Position numbers and translations under genes: made by a program
NCBI GenBank assembly: GCA_020226215.1
Contig: CM035232.1
Coordinates: forward strand, 79,448,693-79,512,692
DNA: 64,000 nucleotides
Reading direction: 5' to 3'
Source: Sindora glabra
Taxonomy: Eukaryota > Streptophyta > Magnoliopsida > Fabales > Fabaceae
Notes under the pieces: model-generated
What the model was told of the DNA's origin: nothing
Databases searched by the model: none
Seen by the model: only the letters and a program-made list of their open reading frames with translations
Part shown: in pieces, positions 24,280 to 35,710 of the stretch
Position numbering within the stretch: position 1 is the stretch's first letter
Layout: each line of letters opens with the position of its first letter

Positions 24280-24796
24280 CAAGTCATCATCACAAAAACT
24301 AACACTAAGATTAGAATCTAAGTCCTTTTAAGATAGAGAGCATGACTTTTCTATTTGAAGGACAATTTTCTCACCATTAGAACCATCCTTTCCTTTATCT
24401 TTAAATTCTTTACTAGGAAGTGTTGAATATTTCACATTCTTGCACATTCTCTTGAAAGTTCTCCTTGAAAATAACTTTCTTTTATTCCTTTTATTTTTCT
24501 TACTCAACACAAGCACTCTTATCAATGGAAATATTCTTATCAATATAGAAAGCATTAAGAGTATTCCAAATTTCTTTGGCACTATAATATTTAAAAACTT
24601 TAGTATGAGCATAATTATTTAAACTACTATGCAAAATTTTCATAACTCTAATGTTCAAAGCAAAATTCCTTTTATAATCATCATTCTATTCACTTATTAG
24701 TTTAATGGTAAAACCATCCTCAATGATATCCTATGAATTAAAATAAAAACTTGTATAAAGCATTCCATTTTTCCTTTCCAAACCTTAGAATAAAAA
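24280..24796 (-). pseudogene. Gag middle part of the SIRE-like element
   Basis: The minus-strand sequence continues the gag begun at 31699-31591 (VWKGKMECFIQ, then DIIEDGF) and runs with stops to 24280. There the Gypsy insertion intervenes before 11597. The order and orientation prove that both insertions hit the same gag gene. Confidence 0.6.
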
Positions 24797-25497
24797 TGAT
24801 GTGATCCCTCTTGCCATGACTGATTCGGATCTTTCTAGGTTGGATACTTTACTCAAAAAAGATGAAGAGAGGCGCCATAACTCAAAGAATTGATAAGCCT
24901 TAAAGAACACCATAAGTATCAACACCCTTGATAAGTTCAAAGTGAATTCTTTCAAGAACCCTAGAGAACAAAAGTCTCACAAGCCAATATACTTAATTTG
25001 TAAAATCTGTATTATTCCTTCCAAATGCTGTTTAGACATGTATTATGTGTAACATCCCTTACCACTAGGCTTAGTAAAAATCCAACATAAATTAACCCAA
25101 TCAGCCCAATAAACAAACCCACTAAGAATAATAATAAAATTAAATCTAAAATAAAAGGGTAAAAGGCTTAGGCCCGCTACAAGTATAGTCCACCTAAAAT
25201 CTAATTATAACGTTTATTTAGTTTAAGAAATGGGTCAAATAAAAGGACTAAACAAAACATAACCAAAACTAAACTAAATGAGATGCAGTCTTCTCTAGTT
25301 CTCATTGTCTTCAATTTGAATGCAAGAAGTTAATTTAGGCTCTTCTACATCCCATTTTGGAGCTTTCCATGATCAAATTTGCCACTATTTGATTTAGAGC
25401 TTCTTTGGCTTTCTTGACTGTTTCTCTTGTCATTGGTCCTCCCAATCCTTGGATGGCCTCTATGCTGCCTTTTATCACGCCTTCTCGTATGTCCTCA
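24797..25497 (-). repeat. 3' LTR of the CRM-like element
   Basis: On the minus strand it starts TGAGGACATA after the polypurine-like tract AAGAAAGAGGGAATGA (25513-25498) and ends GGGATCACATCA. The first ~160 bp also encode the polyprotein C-terminus. Confidence 0.85.
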
Positions 25498-26440
25498 TCA
25501 TTCCCTCTTTCTTGGCTTGAATTTATCCTTAAATTGGATTCTTCATTACCTACATCAAAGAGAGATAAATTAGAAACATTAAAGGTAGAACTAACACCAT
25601 ACTCACCAGGAAGATCTATTTTGTAGGCATTATCATTAATCTTGGATAGCACTTGGAATGGACCATCTCCCCTAGGTTGAAGCTTGGATTTCCTTTCAGT
25701 AGGAAACCTCTCCTTCCTCATATGCACCCAAACCCAATCTCTTAGTTGAAAGATAACCTTCTTTCTTCTCTTATTTGCTTGCTTTGCATAGCTTTCCATT
25801 TTCTTCTCAATTTGAGCTTTTACCTGCCCATGCAACTTCCTCACATAATTTGCCTTAGCCCGTGCATCCTTATGCTTAAAAATAGAAAGGTTAGGCATAG
25901 GTAATAAATCAAGAGGAGTTAAAAGGTTAAATTCATACATTATTTCAAATGGAAAGCAATTAGTAGTACTATGGACAGCCCTATTATATGTAAACTCTAC
26001 ATGAGGCAAACACTCCTCTCATGACTTAATATTTTTTTTATAACAGCCCTAAGGAGAGTAGATAAAGTCCTATTAACTACCTCTATTTGCCCATCAGTTT
26101 GGGGATGATAAGTAGTTGAGAAGAGAAGTTTAGTTCCAATCTTACCCCAAAGTGTCTTCCAAAAGTGACTTAAGAACTTAGTTTCTCTATCATTCACAAT
26201 ACTTCTAGGCAAACCATGAAGTCTTACTACCTCTTTAAAGATCAAATCTGCCACATGACAAGCATCATCTACTTTCTTACATGGTATGAAGTAAGCCATC
26301 TTGGAGAATCTGTCCAACACTACAAAAATTGAATCCTTGCTACTTTTAGACCGAGGAAGACCTAAGATAAAATCTATAGAAATATCAGTCCAAGAAGAGT
26401 CAAGAATTGGCAAAGAAATATATAAACCGTAAGGCATCAC
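25335..26440 (-). pseudogene. CRM-like integrase, frameshifted, C-terminus encoded in the LTR
   Basis: The first segment (26440-25997) carries the catalytic core: ISIDFILGLPRS, FVVLDRFSKMAYFIPC, SIVNDRETKFLSHFW and HPQTDGQIEVVNR, which supply the Asp, Asp and Glu positions. A frameshift near a T-run at about 26030 moves the sequence to the second segment (26009-25335). That segment holds the C-terminal DNA-binding region (VRKLHGQVKAQIEKKMESYA, LRDWVWVHMRKERFP, EYGVSSTFNVSNLSLFD). It ends IQGLGGPMTRETVKKAKEAL...CRRA inside the LTR. The GPMTR-type tail in the LTR is the CRM-like feature. Decayed zinc-binding sequence lies just upstream (26450-26590). Confidence 0.85.
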
Positions 26441-26899
26441 TTTAAACTTAGATTTTTTACATACAATGCATCTGTTACACTACTTATGTACATCACATTT
26501 CATGTGTGGCTAATAAAAGTGTTCATACAGCATGTCTAAAGTCTTTTAAACCCCAAAATGTCCTATTAATCCTCTCTCATGTGCTTCCTTCACAAGTAAC
26601 ATCCTAATGGAACTTTTAAGCACACACAATCTCTTTTCTTTAAACAAATAGTCATTATGCCTAAAGCACCCATTTTAAGCAGCGTACACACAAGCTTCAT
26701 ATATTTGAGAAAAATTTGGATCATGCTCATACGATTCCTTAATTTGCTCAAAACCAATGAATTTAGTTTCAAAAGTAGAGAATAAAGCATACCTTCTTGA
26801 AAGTGCATCAACGACTACACTGGACTTACTTTTTTATGTTTGATCACATAAGGAAATTGCTCAAGGAACTTGACCCACTTGACATGTCTCTTGTTAAGC

Positions 26900-28090
26900 T
26901 TACCTTCCCTTTAAGTACTTCAAAGATTCATGATCATTATGAATTACAAATTCTTTTGACAAAAGGTAGTGTTGCCATATTTGTAATGCTCTCACCAATG
27001 CATACAATTCTTTATCATATGTAGGATAATTAAGAACATCACCATTCAGTTTCTCACTAAAATAAGCAATGGGATGCCTCTCTTGCATCAAAATAGCCCT
27101 TATCCCCATATTAGATGTATCACATTCAATTTTAAAAGATTTAGCAAAATTAAGTAATGCAAGAATAGGTGCATGAGTTAATTTTTCCTTGAGGGCAGCA
27201 AAGGCTTGCTCTTATTTTTCACCCCATTTAAATCTTACATGCTTTTTAATCACTTCATTCAAAAGTGCAGCCGATGTACTAAAATCTTTAACAAATCTCC
27301 TATAGAAACTAGCCAAGCCATGAAAGCTTCTTACCTCACTTACATTCTTAAGAATTGGCCACTCTTGAATGGCTTTCACCTTCTCTTGATCAACTTGCAC
27401 TCCTTGTGAACTAATAATAAATCCAAGAAAAACTACATGATCTATACATAAAATGTATTTTTTCATATTGGCATACAACTTTTCACGTTTAAGAGTATCC
27501 AAAACATATCTCAAGTGTACAAGATGATCATCATATGACTTACTATAAATCAGAATATCATCAAAATAAACCACAACAAATTTTCCTAGAAACTCTCTTA
27601 ACACATGGTTCATTAATCTCATGAAAGTACTAGGAGCATTTGTTAAATCAAATGGCGTGACCAGCCATGCATACAACCCAAATTTAGTTTTAAAAGCTGT
27701 TTTCCATTCATCCCCTTCTCTAATCCTAATTTGATGATATTCACTTTTAAGATCAAATTTGGAAAATACACAAGCACCATAAAATTCATCTAACAAGTCA
27801 TCTAATCTAGGAATGGGATGTCTATACTTTATCGTAATATTATTGATGGCTCTACAATCAGTACACATCCTCCAATTTCCATCTTTCTTAGACACAAGAA
27901 TGACTGGAACTGCATATAGACTTAAGCTTTCTTGCACCCAGCCCTTTTGCATTAACTCTTCAACTTGCCTTTGAATCTCCTTAGTCTCTTGGGGATTACT
28001 CCTATATGTTGGCTTATTAGGCAATAAAGCTCCTAGAATGAGATCAATTTGGTGTTCTATCCCTCTTAGAGGTGGTAGGCTGTGAGGCAC
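26900..28090 (-). pseudogene. CRM-like reverse transcriptase and RNase H
   Basis: The RT is well preserved from 28090: PVILVSKKDGNWRMCTDCRA, FSKFDLKSEYHQIRIREGDE, the catalytic YFDDILIYS, then FLGFIISSQGVQVDQEKVKA and EVRSFHGLASFYRRFVKDFS. A TAA near 27212 interrupts the frame, which then continues in phase into RNase H (IECDTS, PIAYFSEKLNG, NYPTYDKELYALVRALQIW) to a stop at 26900. The RT plus RNase H would be normal in length apart from these stops. Confidence 0.9.
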
Positions 28091-28440
28091 CTCCTTAGGA
28101 AAGACATCTTAAAATTCCTGCAAGAAAGAAGAAACTTTACTAGGAAGAGAGTTAGTAGAACTTGCATCTTTTGAATTACTCTCCTTACTCAAAAGTAAAA
28201 GCATTAGCTTTTTCAAATGCATAGCCTTTTTCACCTTTTTTTCTTTTATAAACAGGTTTAGTGCTTTTCTCTTTTTTTCTTGCTCTTTTCCACTTTCTTT
28301 TTCCTTTTTCTTTTATCTCTCATTTTTTATTGATCCTCACCAACCTCTCTTGGAGACAAAGGTGCAAGAGTAGTCTTGCATTCATTATGTACAAATAAGA
28401 ACTTATTTATGTACCCATCATGAATGACTCTTTTATCATA

Positions 28441-28890
28441 CTACCAAGGCCTCCCAAGAAGTAAATGACAAGCCTCCATAGGTACCACATCACATATAAC
28501 CATGTCATCATACTTTCTTATGGAAAACTCAATCTCTACTTGCTTACTCGCAGTCATCTCACCTTTCTCACTAAGCCATTGAAACTTATATAGCCGTGGG
28601 TGAGGTTTAGTCTCTAACTTCAATTTTGATACCATTCTTGCACTAGCTACATTGGTGCAGCTTCCTCCATCAATGATTAAGGAGCACAACTTCCCTTGGA
28701 TGATACACCTTGTATGGAAGATATTTTTCCTTTGACTTTCATGAAATTCCTTTACTTGACCTCCTAACATCCTCTTCACCATGAACAAGTCTCCCTCAGG
28801 TGCTATTTCTTCATCATCCTCATTCTCACTAGAATGGCCAGATTCGGAAGATGATTCACTAGTGATTTCTCCATTGTCTTTAAATAACAT
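28441..28890 (-). pseudogene. CRM-like retropepsin
   Basis: An acidic Ser/Glu-rich lead (ITSESSSESGHSSENEDDEE) precedes NIFHTRCIIQGKLCSLIID, the catalytic DGGSC, NVASARMVSKLKLE and the end motif HLLLGRPW. A TAG follows immediately, after which homologous sequence (YDKRVIHDGYIN) and a Lys-rich linker (28400-28200) continue in the same frame towards RT. An additional frameshift lies between here and RT. Confidence 0.85.
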
Positions 28891-29568
28891 GGTCTTTTTG
28901 GTTGGACAATCAGAGGCTATGTGACCTTTCCCTAAGCACTTGAAACATTTAATCTCACTACTCCTTATCTTTTTAGGGGCCTCTATAGACTTAAATTGAG
29001 TCCTTTGAGGTGCAGTAGTGGAATTACTTGAGAAAGTACCTCCCTCCTTCTTATTTCTTTCCTTCTAACTTGGAAAATTAAAGTTAGAAAAGCTCCTTCT
29101 CATGGTACCCTTTCTCTTGAGTTGCTGTTCTACCTTAGTAGCTTGATACACTAAGTCCTCCAATTCCACATAATTTTGCAGCTCCATAACATCCCTTATA
29201 TCACTATTCAGCCCATGTAAGAATCGTACCATAGTAGCCTCCTTATCTTCCCTTATGTTGGCTCTAATTAGGGACACCTCCATCTCTTTATAATACTCAT
29301 CCACACTCTTGTTCCCTTGCATTAGCCTTTGGAGTTTGTTATGCAAGTCCCTATGGTAATGGGATGGCACAAACCTCCTTCTCATCAATCTCTTCATTTC
29401 CATCCAAGTATCCACTAATAGTTCTCCATATCTTGCTCTCTCCTTTTGTAATTGGTCCCACCAAATGAGAGCATAATCAGTGAACTCCATGGCTGCCACC
29501 TTCATCTTCTTATCTTCTGTATAGTTGTGGCATGCAAATAATTGTTCAATCTTTATTTCCCACTCCAA
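28891..29568 (-). pseudogene. CRM-like gag with zinc knuckle
   Basis: The retrotransposon-gag domain is visible from 29568: IEQLFACHNYTEDKKMKVAA, ALIWWDQLQKERARYGE, RRRFVPSHYHRDLHNKLQRL and SVDEYYKEMEVSLIRANIRE. A TAG at about 29065 ends the open part (167 codons). In the same frame downstream is an intact C-x2-C-x4-H-x4-C knuckle, CFKCLGKGHIASDC, leading into the protease. Further N-terminal gag sequence is present but broken up to about 29840. Confidence 0.85.
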
Positions 29569-30874
29569 ATAGGCCTCCGGATTACTTTTCCTTTTGAATG
29601 AAGGAATGTTTATTTTAACTCCCTTAATTCTGTCCTCCCTTGATTATGCTTCATGATGTATTCTTCTTCTCCTCTCGTGTCTCCTCCTATCTCCATTTGG
29701 GTCTTCTTCACCATTGCCTTGGTTTTCTAATTATTCAATTCTCTCATAAAGCCTCTTAGTGTGTTCCCTCATCATCCTTTGCATTTGTGTAGTAATAGCA
29801 TCAATTAGCATTCTTTAAGCCCCATCAAAACCATCACCACTTGTTCCTACCATATTTCAAGTAAAAATATCAATAATAACAAGAATGGACCTCACTACTC
29901 TTCTCACGTGTTTACACTCTGAAATTTGAACCACTCATATTTTAGCTCTCAAATAGGCTTTTTTTTGTAATGTTCTCTCTTGCCTTTTTCCTTTCAATTG
30001 CTCTCTTTAAGTTCTTAATTGAATCACCAAGAACACACAAGAATGCTGAATCAGAGTTGGATAGAAAAAAATAAGACAAAATAGAATGGAATTGACTCAA
30101 GAAGACTCTTAGAAAATTTATCAAATAGGAAGTGTGCAATGAGTTTCAAGAAGAAAGAACAAGAAATAGTTGCTGTATTTTTCTTTTCTTATTTTTTTTT
30201 GCTATATATATTTTTTGCAATTTTTTTTTGTTTCTTTTTCTGTTGTATATTTTTTTTGCTATCTTTTTTTTATATCAAAACTGTGATGCTTCAAGTAATA
30301 GAATTTGTAATTTGGAATGAAACTTTGAAATTGTAGCAATTGAGAATGAAATTAGATAGAATTCTTAACAAAACAAGCTATTACTTAACATACTAACAGC
30401 ATACTACTCAAGGCACACGGATTGAAAGGATCAAAGTTCACAAATAATGATAAACATAGAATGAATACCAAGAACACAAATGCAAAATATTATGAAATGA
30501 ACAATAAATTGAAGAAAACAAATAACCAGAATGACAATCCAAACAAGATAACAAGTGCAGCAATAAATTTACTCAAAAAGTAAACCAAAACAATCAAGAA
30601 GGTCAGTTTTGAACAAAAAAAATGCAGAACGGAATTTAGGGGTTTAAGGTTACTAAAACGTAGAATAGAATTGAGTTCTGAACAAAAAAAAATTGTATCT
30701 TGAGCTACAGAAGTCGGATTGCGGCGATTCTAAAATGAGATGAAAGAAGAGATTCTGAACTTCAATTTTGACTCAAGAAATGCCGAAAAAGGCCGAGTGA
30801 AACTTTAGATATGAATGAAAGTAAAACTGACCAGTTTTGCAGGAAATTAAAACGAGATCCAACTCTAAAACTGA

Positions 30875-30888
30875 GCTCTAGATACCAA
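30875..30888 (-). promoter_or_regulatory. Primer-binding site of the CRM-like element
   Basis: On the minus strand TTGGTATCTAGAGC starts one base after the 5' LTR end. It is a slightly diverged Met-tRNA-type site. Confidence 0.75.
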
Positions 30889-30889
30889 C

Positions 30890-31590
30890 TGATGTGATCC
30901 CTCTTGCCATGATTGATTCGGATCCTTAGAGGTTGGATACTTTACACGAAAAAGATAAAGAGAGGCACCACAACTCAAAGAATTAATAAACCTTAAATAG
31001 CGCCATAAGGATCAGCACCCTTGATAAGTTCGAAATGAATTCTTTCAAGAACCCTAGAGAACAAAGTCTTACAAGCCAATATGCTCAATTCATAAAATCT
31101 GTATTATCCATTCCAAATGCTGTTTAGACATGTTTTATTTGATAACATCCCTTACCACTAGGCTTAGTAAAAACTCAACATAAATTAACTCAATCAGCCC
31201 AATAAATAAACCCACTAAGAATAATAATAAAATTAAGTCTAAAATAAAAAGGTAAAAGGCTTAGGCCCGCTACAAGTATAGCCCACCTAAAATCTAATTA
31301 TAACATTTATTTAGCTTAAGAAATGGGCCAAATAAAAGGACTAAATAAAACACAACTAAAACTAAACTAAATGAGATGTAGCCTTCTCTAATTCTCATTG
31401 TCTTCAATCTGAATGCAACAAGCTAATTTAGGCTCTTCTACATCCCATTTTGGAGCCTTCCATAATCAAATTTGCCACTATTTGATTTAGAGCTTCTTTG
31501 GCTTTCTTGACTCTTGCTCTTATCATTGGTACTCCCAATCCTTGGATGGCCTCTATGTTGCCCTTTATCATGCCTTCTCATATGTCCTCA
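30890..31590 (-). repeat. 5' LTR of the CRM-like element
   Basis: It is 701 bp, the same length as 24797-25497, and shares both termini with it. The leader between it and gag (29850-30874) is AT-rich with T-runs around 30180-30270 and no coding sense. Confidence 0.85.
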
Positions 31591-31699
31591 TAAAAAAACC
31601 ATCAAAGTATAGAGATTTAGAAATATTAATATATTTAAATATTAGAGTATTTGAAGTATCAAAATTTTCTTTCAAAGAGTAACTTTGAAAGGTTTCCAT
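31591..31699 (-). pseudogene. Gag start of the SIRE-like element
   Basis: Minus-strand Met at 31699 begins METFQSYSLKENFD and reaches SKSLYFDGFF, the usual start of a Copia gag domain. There the CRM-like element is inserted; the sequence continues at 24796. Confidence 0.55.
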
Positions 31700-31742
31700 A
31701 AATCCTATTGAGACAGTTAAGTCTTCTAAATAAGAGCATATA

Positions 31743-31756
31743 GCTCTAATACCAAT
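31743..31756 (-). promoter_or_regulatory. Primer-binding site of the SIRE-like element
   Basis: Minus-strand TTGGTATTAGAGCT lies right after the 5' LTR end (TCTATA, presumably from TCTACA). It is a Met-tRNA-type site. Confidence 0.65.
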
Positions 31757-33758
31757 TATAGACCAGGACAACCTACACCTAAGCAAGGGGTGAATTCAGT
31801 GTTTTTAAAAACTTTCACAATTTCTAAAATTCTCTTTTGAAAACTTGTGATTTTAGGGAGTTATGAGGATAATTTTTATTTGAACAAATTCAAGAAAGCT
31901 TTATAAAGATGTTTGCACTTAAGATATAACAATTCAATATAACTAGGCAAATTAACTCATCCAGCAACACATAAGCATTAAGAATCACATATATAAATGG
32001 ATATCTGTTTCAACTATTTAGTTATTCAAGCATCAAGATAAGCATTATAACACAATACATTTAACAAATATCATCAATATAGTCAAAGCATGTAGTCAAA
32101 TGTAAAAAAAGTAAGGGTAGATAGATCAAATACAAAAATTTATAATGATTCCCTCTTAATTATCCTCTCCAAAGTGTACATCAACTCGCCAAACTTTTGA
32201 TGCTTGTATTTCAATTTATTATCCCTTCAACTTTAAATTAGGCATTTAAAGAAGTTTTTTACAATGCTTTTACTTTTCTTTGAACAAATTCTTTCTTTAC
32301 AAAGGATACTTCCTCCTCTTAAAGAATCTAAGGGATATTTCATCCTTTATAGTTGAATAAAAGTATAAATGAAGAACAACTCATACAACCTTTCTTATAA
32401 AGTAGATAAAATAAATAAAGCAATGAAAGTAAAATAATTTTAAAATGAAGAGCTTAAATCATAGTTTTGATCAAAAAAGGAGTAATTGATGTTAAACAAT
32501 GAATTTTATGCTCCAAATATATTGTATTTGATGTTTCTTACCTTATATAAGAAGTTCAAAGTGATTTATAGTTGTTTGGAATACTAAGAAATGAAACTAG
32601 CTATTTTTTATCATTAGTTTGTAGAATTTTCACACCAAAGACCATCTAAAGGCTAGTAATTGACTATTAACTTTATAACAATTGATTGTTAGCCTACAAA
32701 GCCTAATATTAATTTTAAAATGTCATAACTCTTTCATTTTAAATTTGTTTGGAGCAAATGACCTATCATTAGAAAGGTATTTAAGTTTGTTTTCAAATGA
32801 AACTAGTTTTATACTCATACCTTATGCATTTTTTGAGCTATGGTTAAAACAATGAGTAAAAGTTAGAAAAAAATTGGATGCAAAAAATTAAGTTTTAGAT
32901 TCAAAATGCAAAATTTATAATTCTTTCATATCTTAATCATTTTAAGCAAATTACCTGTTTATGGAAATCTCTCACATGGAAAAAGTTTCATAATTCATTC
33001 ATAAGTATGTTGTGAGATATGATCAAAAGAGTGATTAAAAATCAAAATTAAAAAGACCAAAAACTTAGATCTCATTAGTTTTTGAAGTGTTCCATAACAT
33101 ATCCTGTAAAAACATGATTGTGGGCTATCTTTTTAAAATATTTCAATCAAAATAAGATTTTAAAAGTATATTTAAACTCTATATTTTGAAAAACTCTATT
33201 TTATAAGAAAGTTTAAACTTAAAAAGAAAACTTATACTAATGAAGTGCTTAAATTTTTCTTAATGGTTCTAAGCTTCTAAAACTTAAATCTTTCAATTTT
33301 TTTAACACTTGGTTCACATCTTTTATCTTGATTTTCTTCCATGTTCATTCTTCAATTAAGTATGACAAAATTTTATATTTCTTTACTCCAATGCTATTTC
33401 TCATCTTCCTTATTTAACTTTCTTGTATAAAAATTCATAAATTTTACAAATCAATAATTACTTCAATCTAATATTTAGACATGTGATGTGCATGATTTAC
33501 ATATATATAATATCACAAGATAGTCCAAGAATATGCAATAATCATATCACACATATATCTTGATCAATCATTTGCCTAATGAAGCTTGTAGAAGATATAT
33601 TACTCTTTTAGCACATCATCAAGTGTTACTATCGCAATCATAGTACATAGTATGTCTATCAAAGATTTTATAATTCTTTTGTATAAAGATATGCAATGCT
33701 ATTATAATCACTTATTTATTATCATCAAAAGTCATTATATCGAACCTTAGGGCTAATA
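31757..33758 (-). repeat. 5' LTR of the SIRE-like Copia element
   Basis: It is about 2.0 kb. It aligns with 6733-8313 through many blocks and ends on the outer side with a relic of the TTGTTGG start at 33758. The sequence beyond is AT-rich intergenic DNA. Confidence 0.7.
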
Positions 33759-34763
33759 GTGTTAATTAAATATGAGTTTAAATTTAATGTTTTATCATCA
33801 TAAAACTTTATATACTATTAATGAATATAAAAATATCACAATATTATAAATATGATAGTAATTAAGGATTTTTATCAATAATAAATTTTTTTTATAATTT
33901 TTCAACAACTTAGCAATTCAAGAATGAGTAACAATATAAAACTGATTTACATCGATAATAAATCAAATTTAAATCCATTATATTTATGACGTAAAAGTTT
34001 AATGTCAACATCTTTAAGGCATGTCAACAAATACACGATGTGTAAATTATAAAAGACAGCAAATACACATTTGTAAATTTCCAACAAAACTAAACGAGAC
34101 AATGACGTAAAATATCTAATGACAACAAGCTAAACATAAAAACATTTAAAATACAAATTATCAGTTAAACTTAAATAATATTATATAACAATAATGGAGC
34201 AAATAAGCAATTTACCCTCAATTATATGTTCATTTTCAAAATTGTTTTAGGCATGGAAATAATAGAAAAAAGAAAGATTAAATTACTTTATTATCAAGTC
34301 TAATTTTATTCAATATTTAATTAAATTTCATAATTTAAAATTTTTGAAACAAATTTTTATGGTTATTTTTAATTTTAATAAGATATTTCTCGATATTTTT
34401 ATATTACATTTCTCAATGATTTATTTGTAGTTTATGAATTGAGAGGCAAATAATTCTGATTTTCTTTTTAAAGTAAAATAATTTTATAATATATTCTATT
34501 CTAACTTTATTATTTACTATTTGATTAGGAATCTTTGACTCAAGTGACATTTGATATTTCTTAAAAATTTTGTACTTTTTGTTATTTGAAACATTAATGT
34601 AAATAAGAGGTAAGTTTTATATTAATAATTATTAAGCTATTAGCAAAACAATACTAATGAATTTTATTGAAGATAAAAAAAATTTATGAAGACTAAATTT
34701 TAAAATTTTAAATTATAAAAAACTAAATCAAATCAAATTATAGCAACTTACAAAATAAAGAAA
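33759..34763. other. AT-rich intergenic sequence
   Basis: No open frame, repeat pair or motif could be assigned in this kilobase of AT-rich sequence between the Copia LTR and the MITE upstream of the glycosyltransferase-like gene. Confidence 0.5.
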
Positions 34764-34930
34764 GAAAAAACTATATTTACCTCTTATGAATTTTAGTGAG
34801 ATTATATGAATCTTCTTTTTAATTTTAAAACGTATATAAACCTTCTTAAAATATAAAATAATATTATATTAAAATTTTAATTTTAATTTTTAATAAAATA
34901 ATGAGAAAAAGTAATTATAATTTTAAATCC

Positions 34931-35024
<94 letters not shown>

Positions 35025-35336
35025 TACTATTAATATTTTGTGATAAAAATATATTTTGATTAAGTTCAAATAATTGACATATAACTGATGAAAATTCTAA
35101 ATTTTATTACAACTATTATAAGTTTTATTGAAGATATATATAAATTTGAAAATACTTAAATTATCCTAATTTGAATCTAAAATCATTTTTTTATTATTTT
35201 ATTGAAGATATATTTAAAATTGAAAATAAATATAATATTATTTTATATTTTAAGAGAGGTTTGTATAATTTTTAAAATTAAGAGAGAGATTTATATAATT
35301 TTACTAAAAATTTTAAAAATACAATGTATTTTTCTC
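34764..35336. mobile_element. Inverted-repeat MITE with an (AT)n core
   Basis: The left arm (about 34764-34880) and the reverse complement of the right arm (about 35200-35336) share long matches, for example CTTAAAATATAAAATAATAT, over more than 100 bp. Between them is a pure TA run. There is no coding capacity. The element ends about 375 bp before the start codon at 35711, so it lies in or next to that gene's promoter. No target duplication could be fixed. Confidence 0.65.
34934..35020. repeat. (AT)n microsatellite
   Basis: An uninterrupted TA dinucleotide run of about 87 bp lies in the core of the inverted-repeat element. Confidence 0.97.
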
Positions 35337-35710
35337 AAAAAGAAAATATTTCTAGCATGATAACATTAAAAACGTAACATATTTGAACAAATGACCTATT
35401 TTCAAAATAAAAAAAAAAAGAAGGTAAATATGAGTCACAGTTTTACTTAAAAAAAAAACAAAGGAAGTGAGTCACAGTTGTTGGATGGACAGAGACCTTA
35501 CTCAGATCTACCATTAACGCCACTGCTGGTCACCGACATCACTTCATTTGTAAGCATATTTCGAACTCTTCTGCTGTACCTCACTATAATTTTCTCCCAC
35601 TTTCTTGCATTTTCCCCCGTTTTCTCTGTTGCAACCACTCAGCATTTTCTCTGTTGCATTTCTATTGCTAAACTGACTCCTTTCCAATTCTGGGTTTCCA
35701 ATAGAAACCC

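Larger units (their letters stand above)
24797..31590 (-). mobile_element. CRM-like Ty3/Gypsy chromovirus with ORF overlapping the 3' LTR
   Basis: Two 701-bp LTRs (24797-25497 and 30890-31590) flank gag, protease, RT, RNase H and integrase in the standard Gypsy order on the minus strand. The flanks carry a matching TAAAAA (24791-24796 and 31591-31596), read as a 5-6-bp target duplication. The primer site is one base inside the 5' LTR. The integrase frame, including the polypurine tract, continues about 160 bp into the 3' LTR, a hallmark of centromeric retrotransposon (CRM) lineages. The coding region carries several stops and two or more frameshifts. By eye the LTRs are about 91-92% identical. 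Confidence 0.85.
6733..33758 (-). mobile_element. SIRE/Maximus-like Ty1/Copia retrotransposon, broken by two nested insertions
   Basis: Element parts in minus-strand order are: 5' LTR (33758-31757), Met-tRNA-type primer site, gag start (31699-31591), [CRM-like insertion 31590-24797], gag middle (24796-24280), [Gypsy insertion 24279-11598], gag end with a decayed zinc knuckle (11597-11211), a long 3' region, a polypurine tract and a truncated 3' LTR (8313-6733). Removing the two insertions restores collinear gag sequence. The tract AAAAAGAGGGAGA followed by TTGTTGG at the 3' LTR boundary is the signature of SIRE/Maximus elements. No credible protease, integrase or RT remains in the 3 kb after gag, so the element has lost pol. 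Confidence 0.75.
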
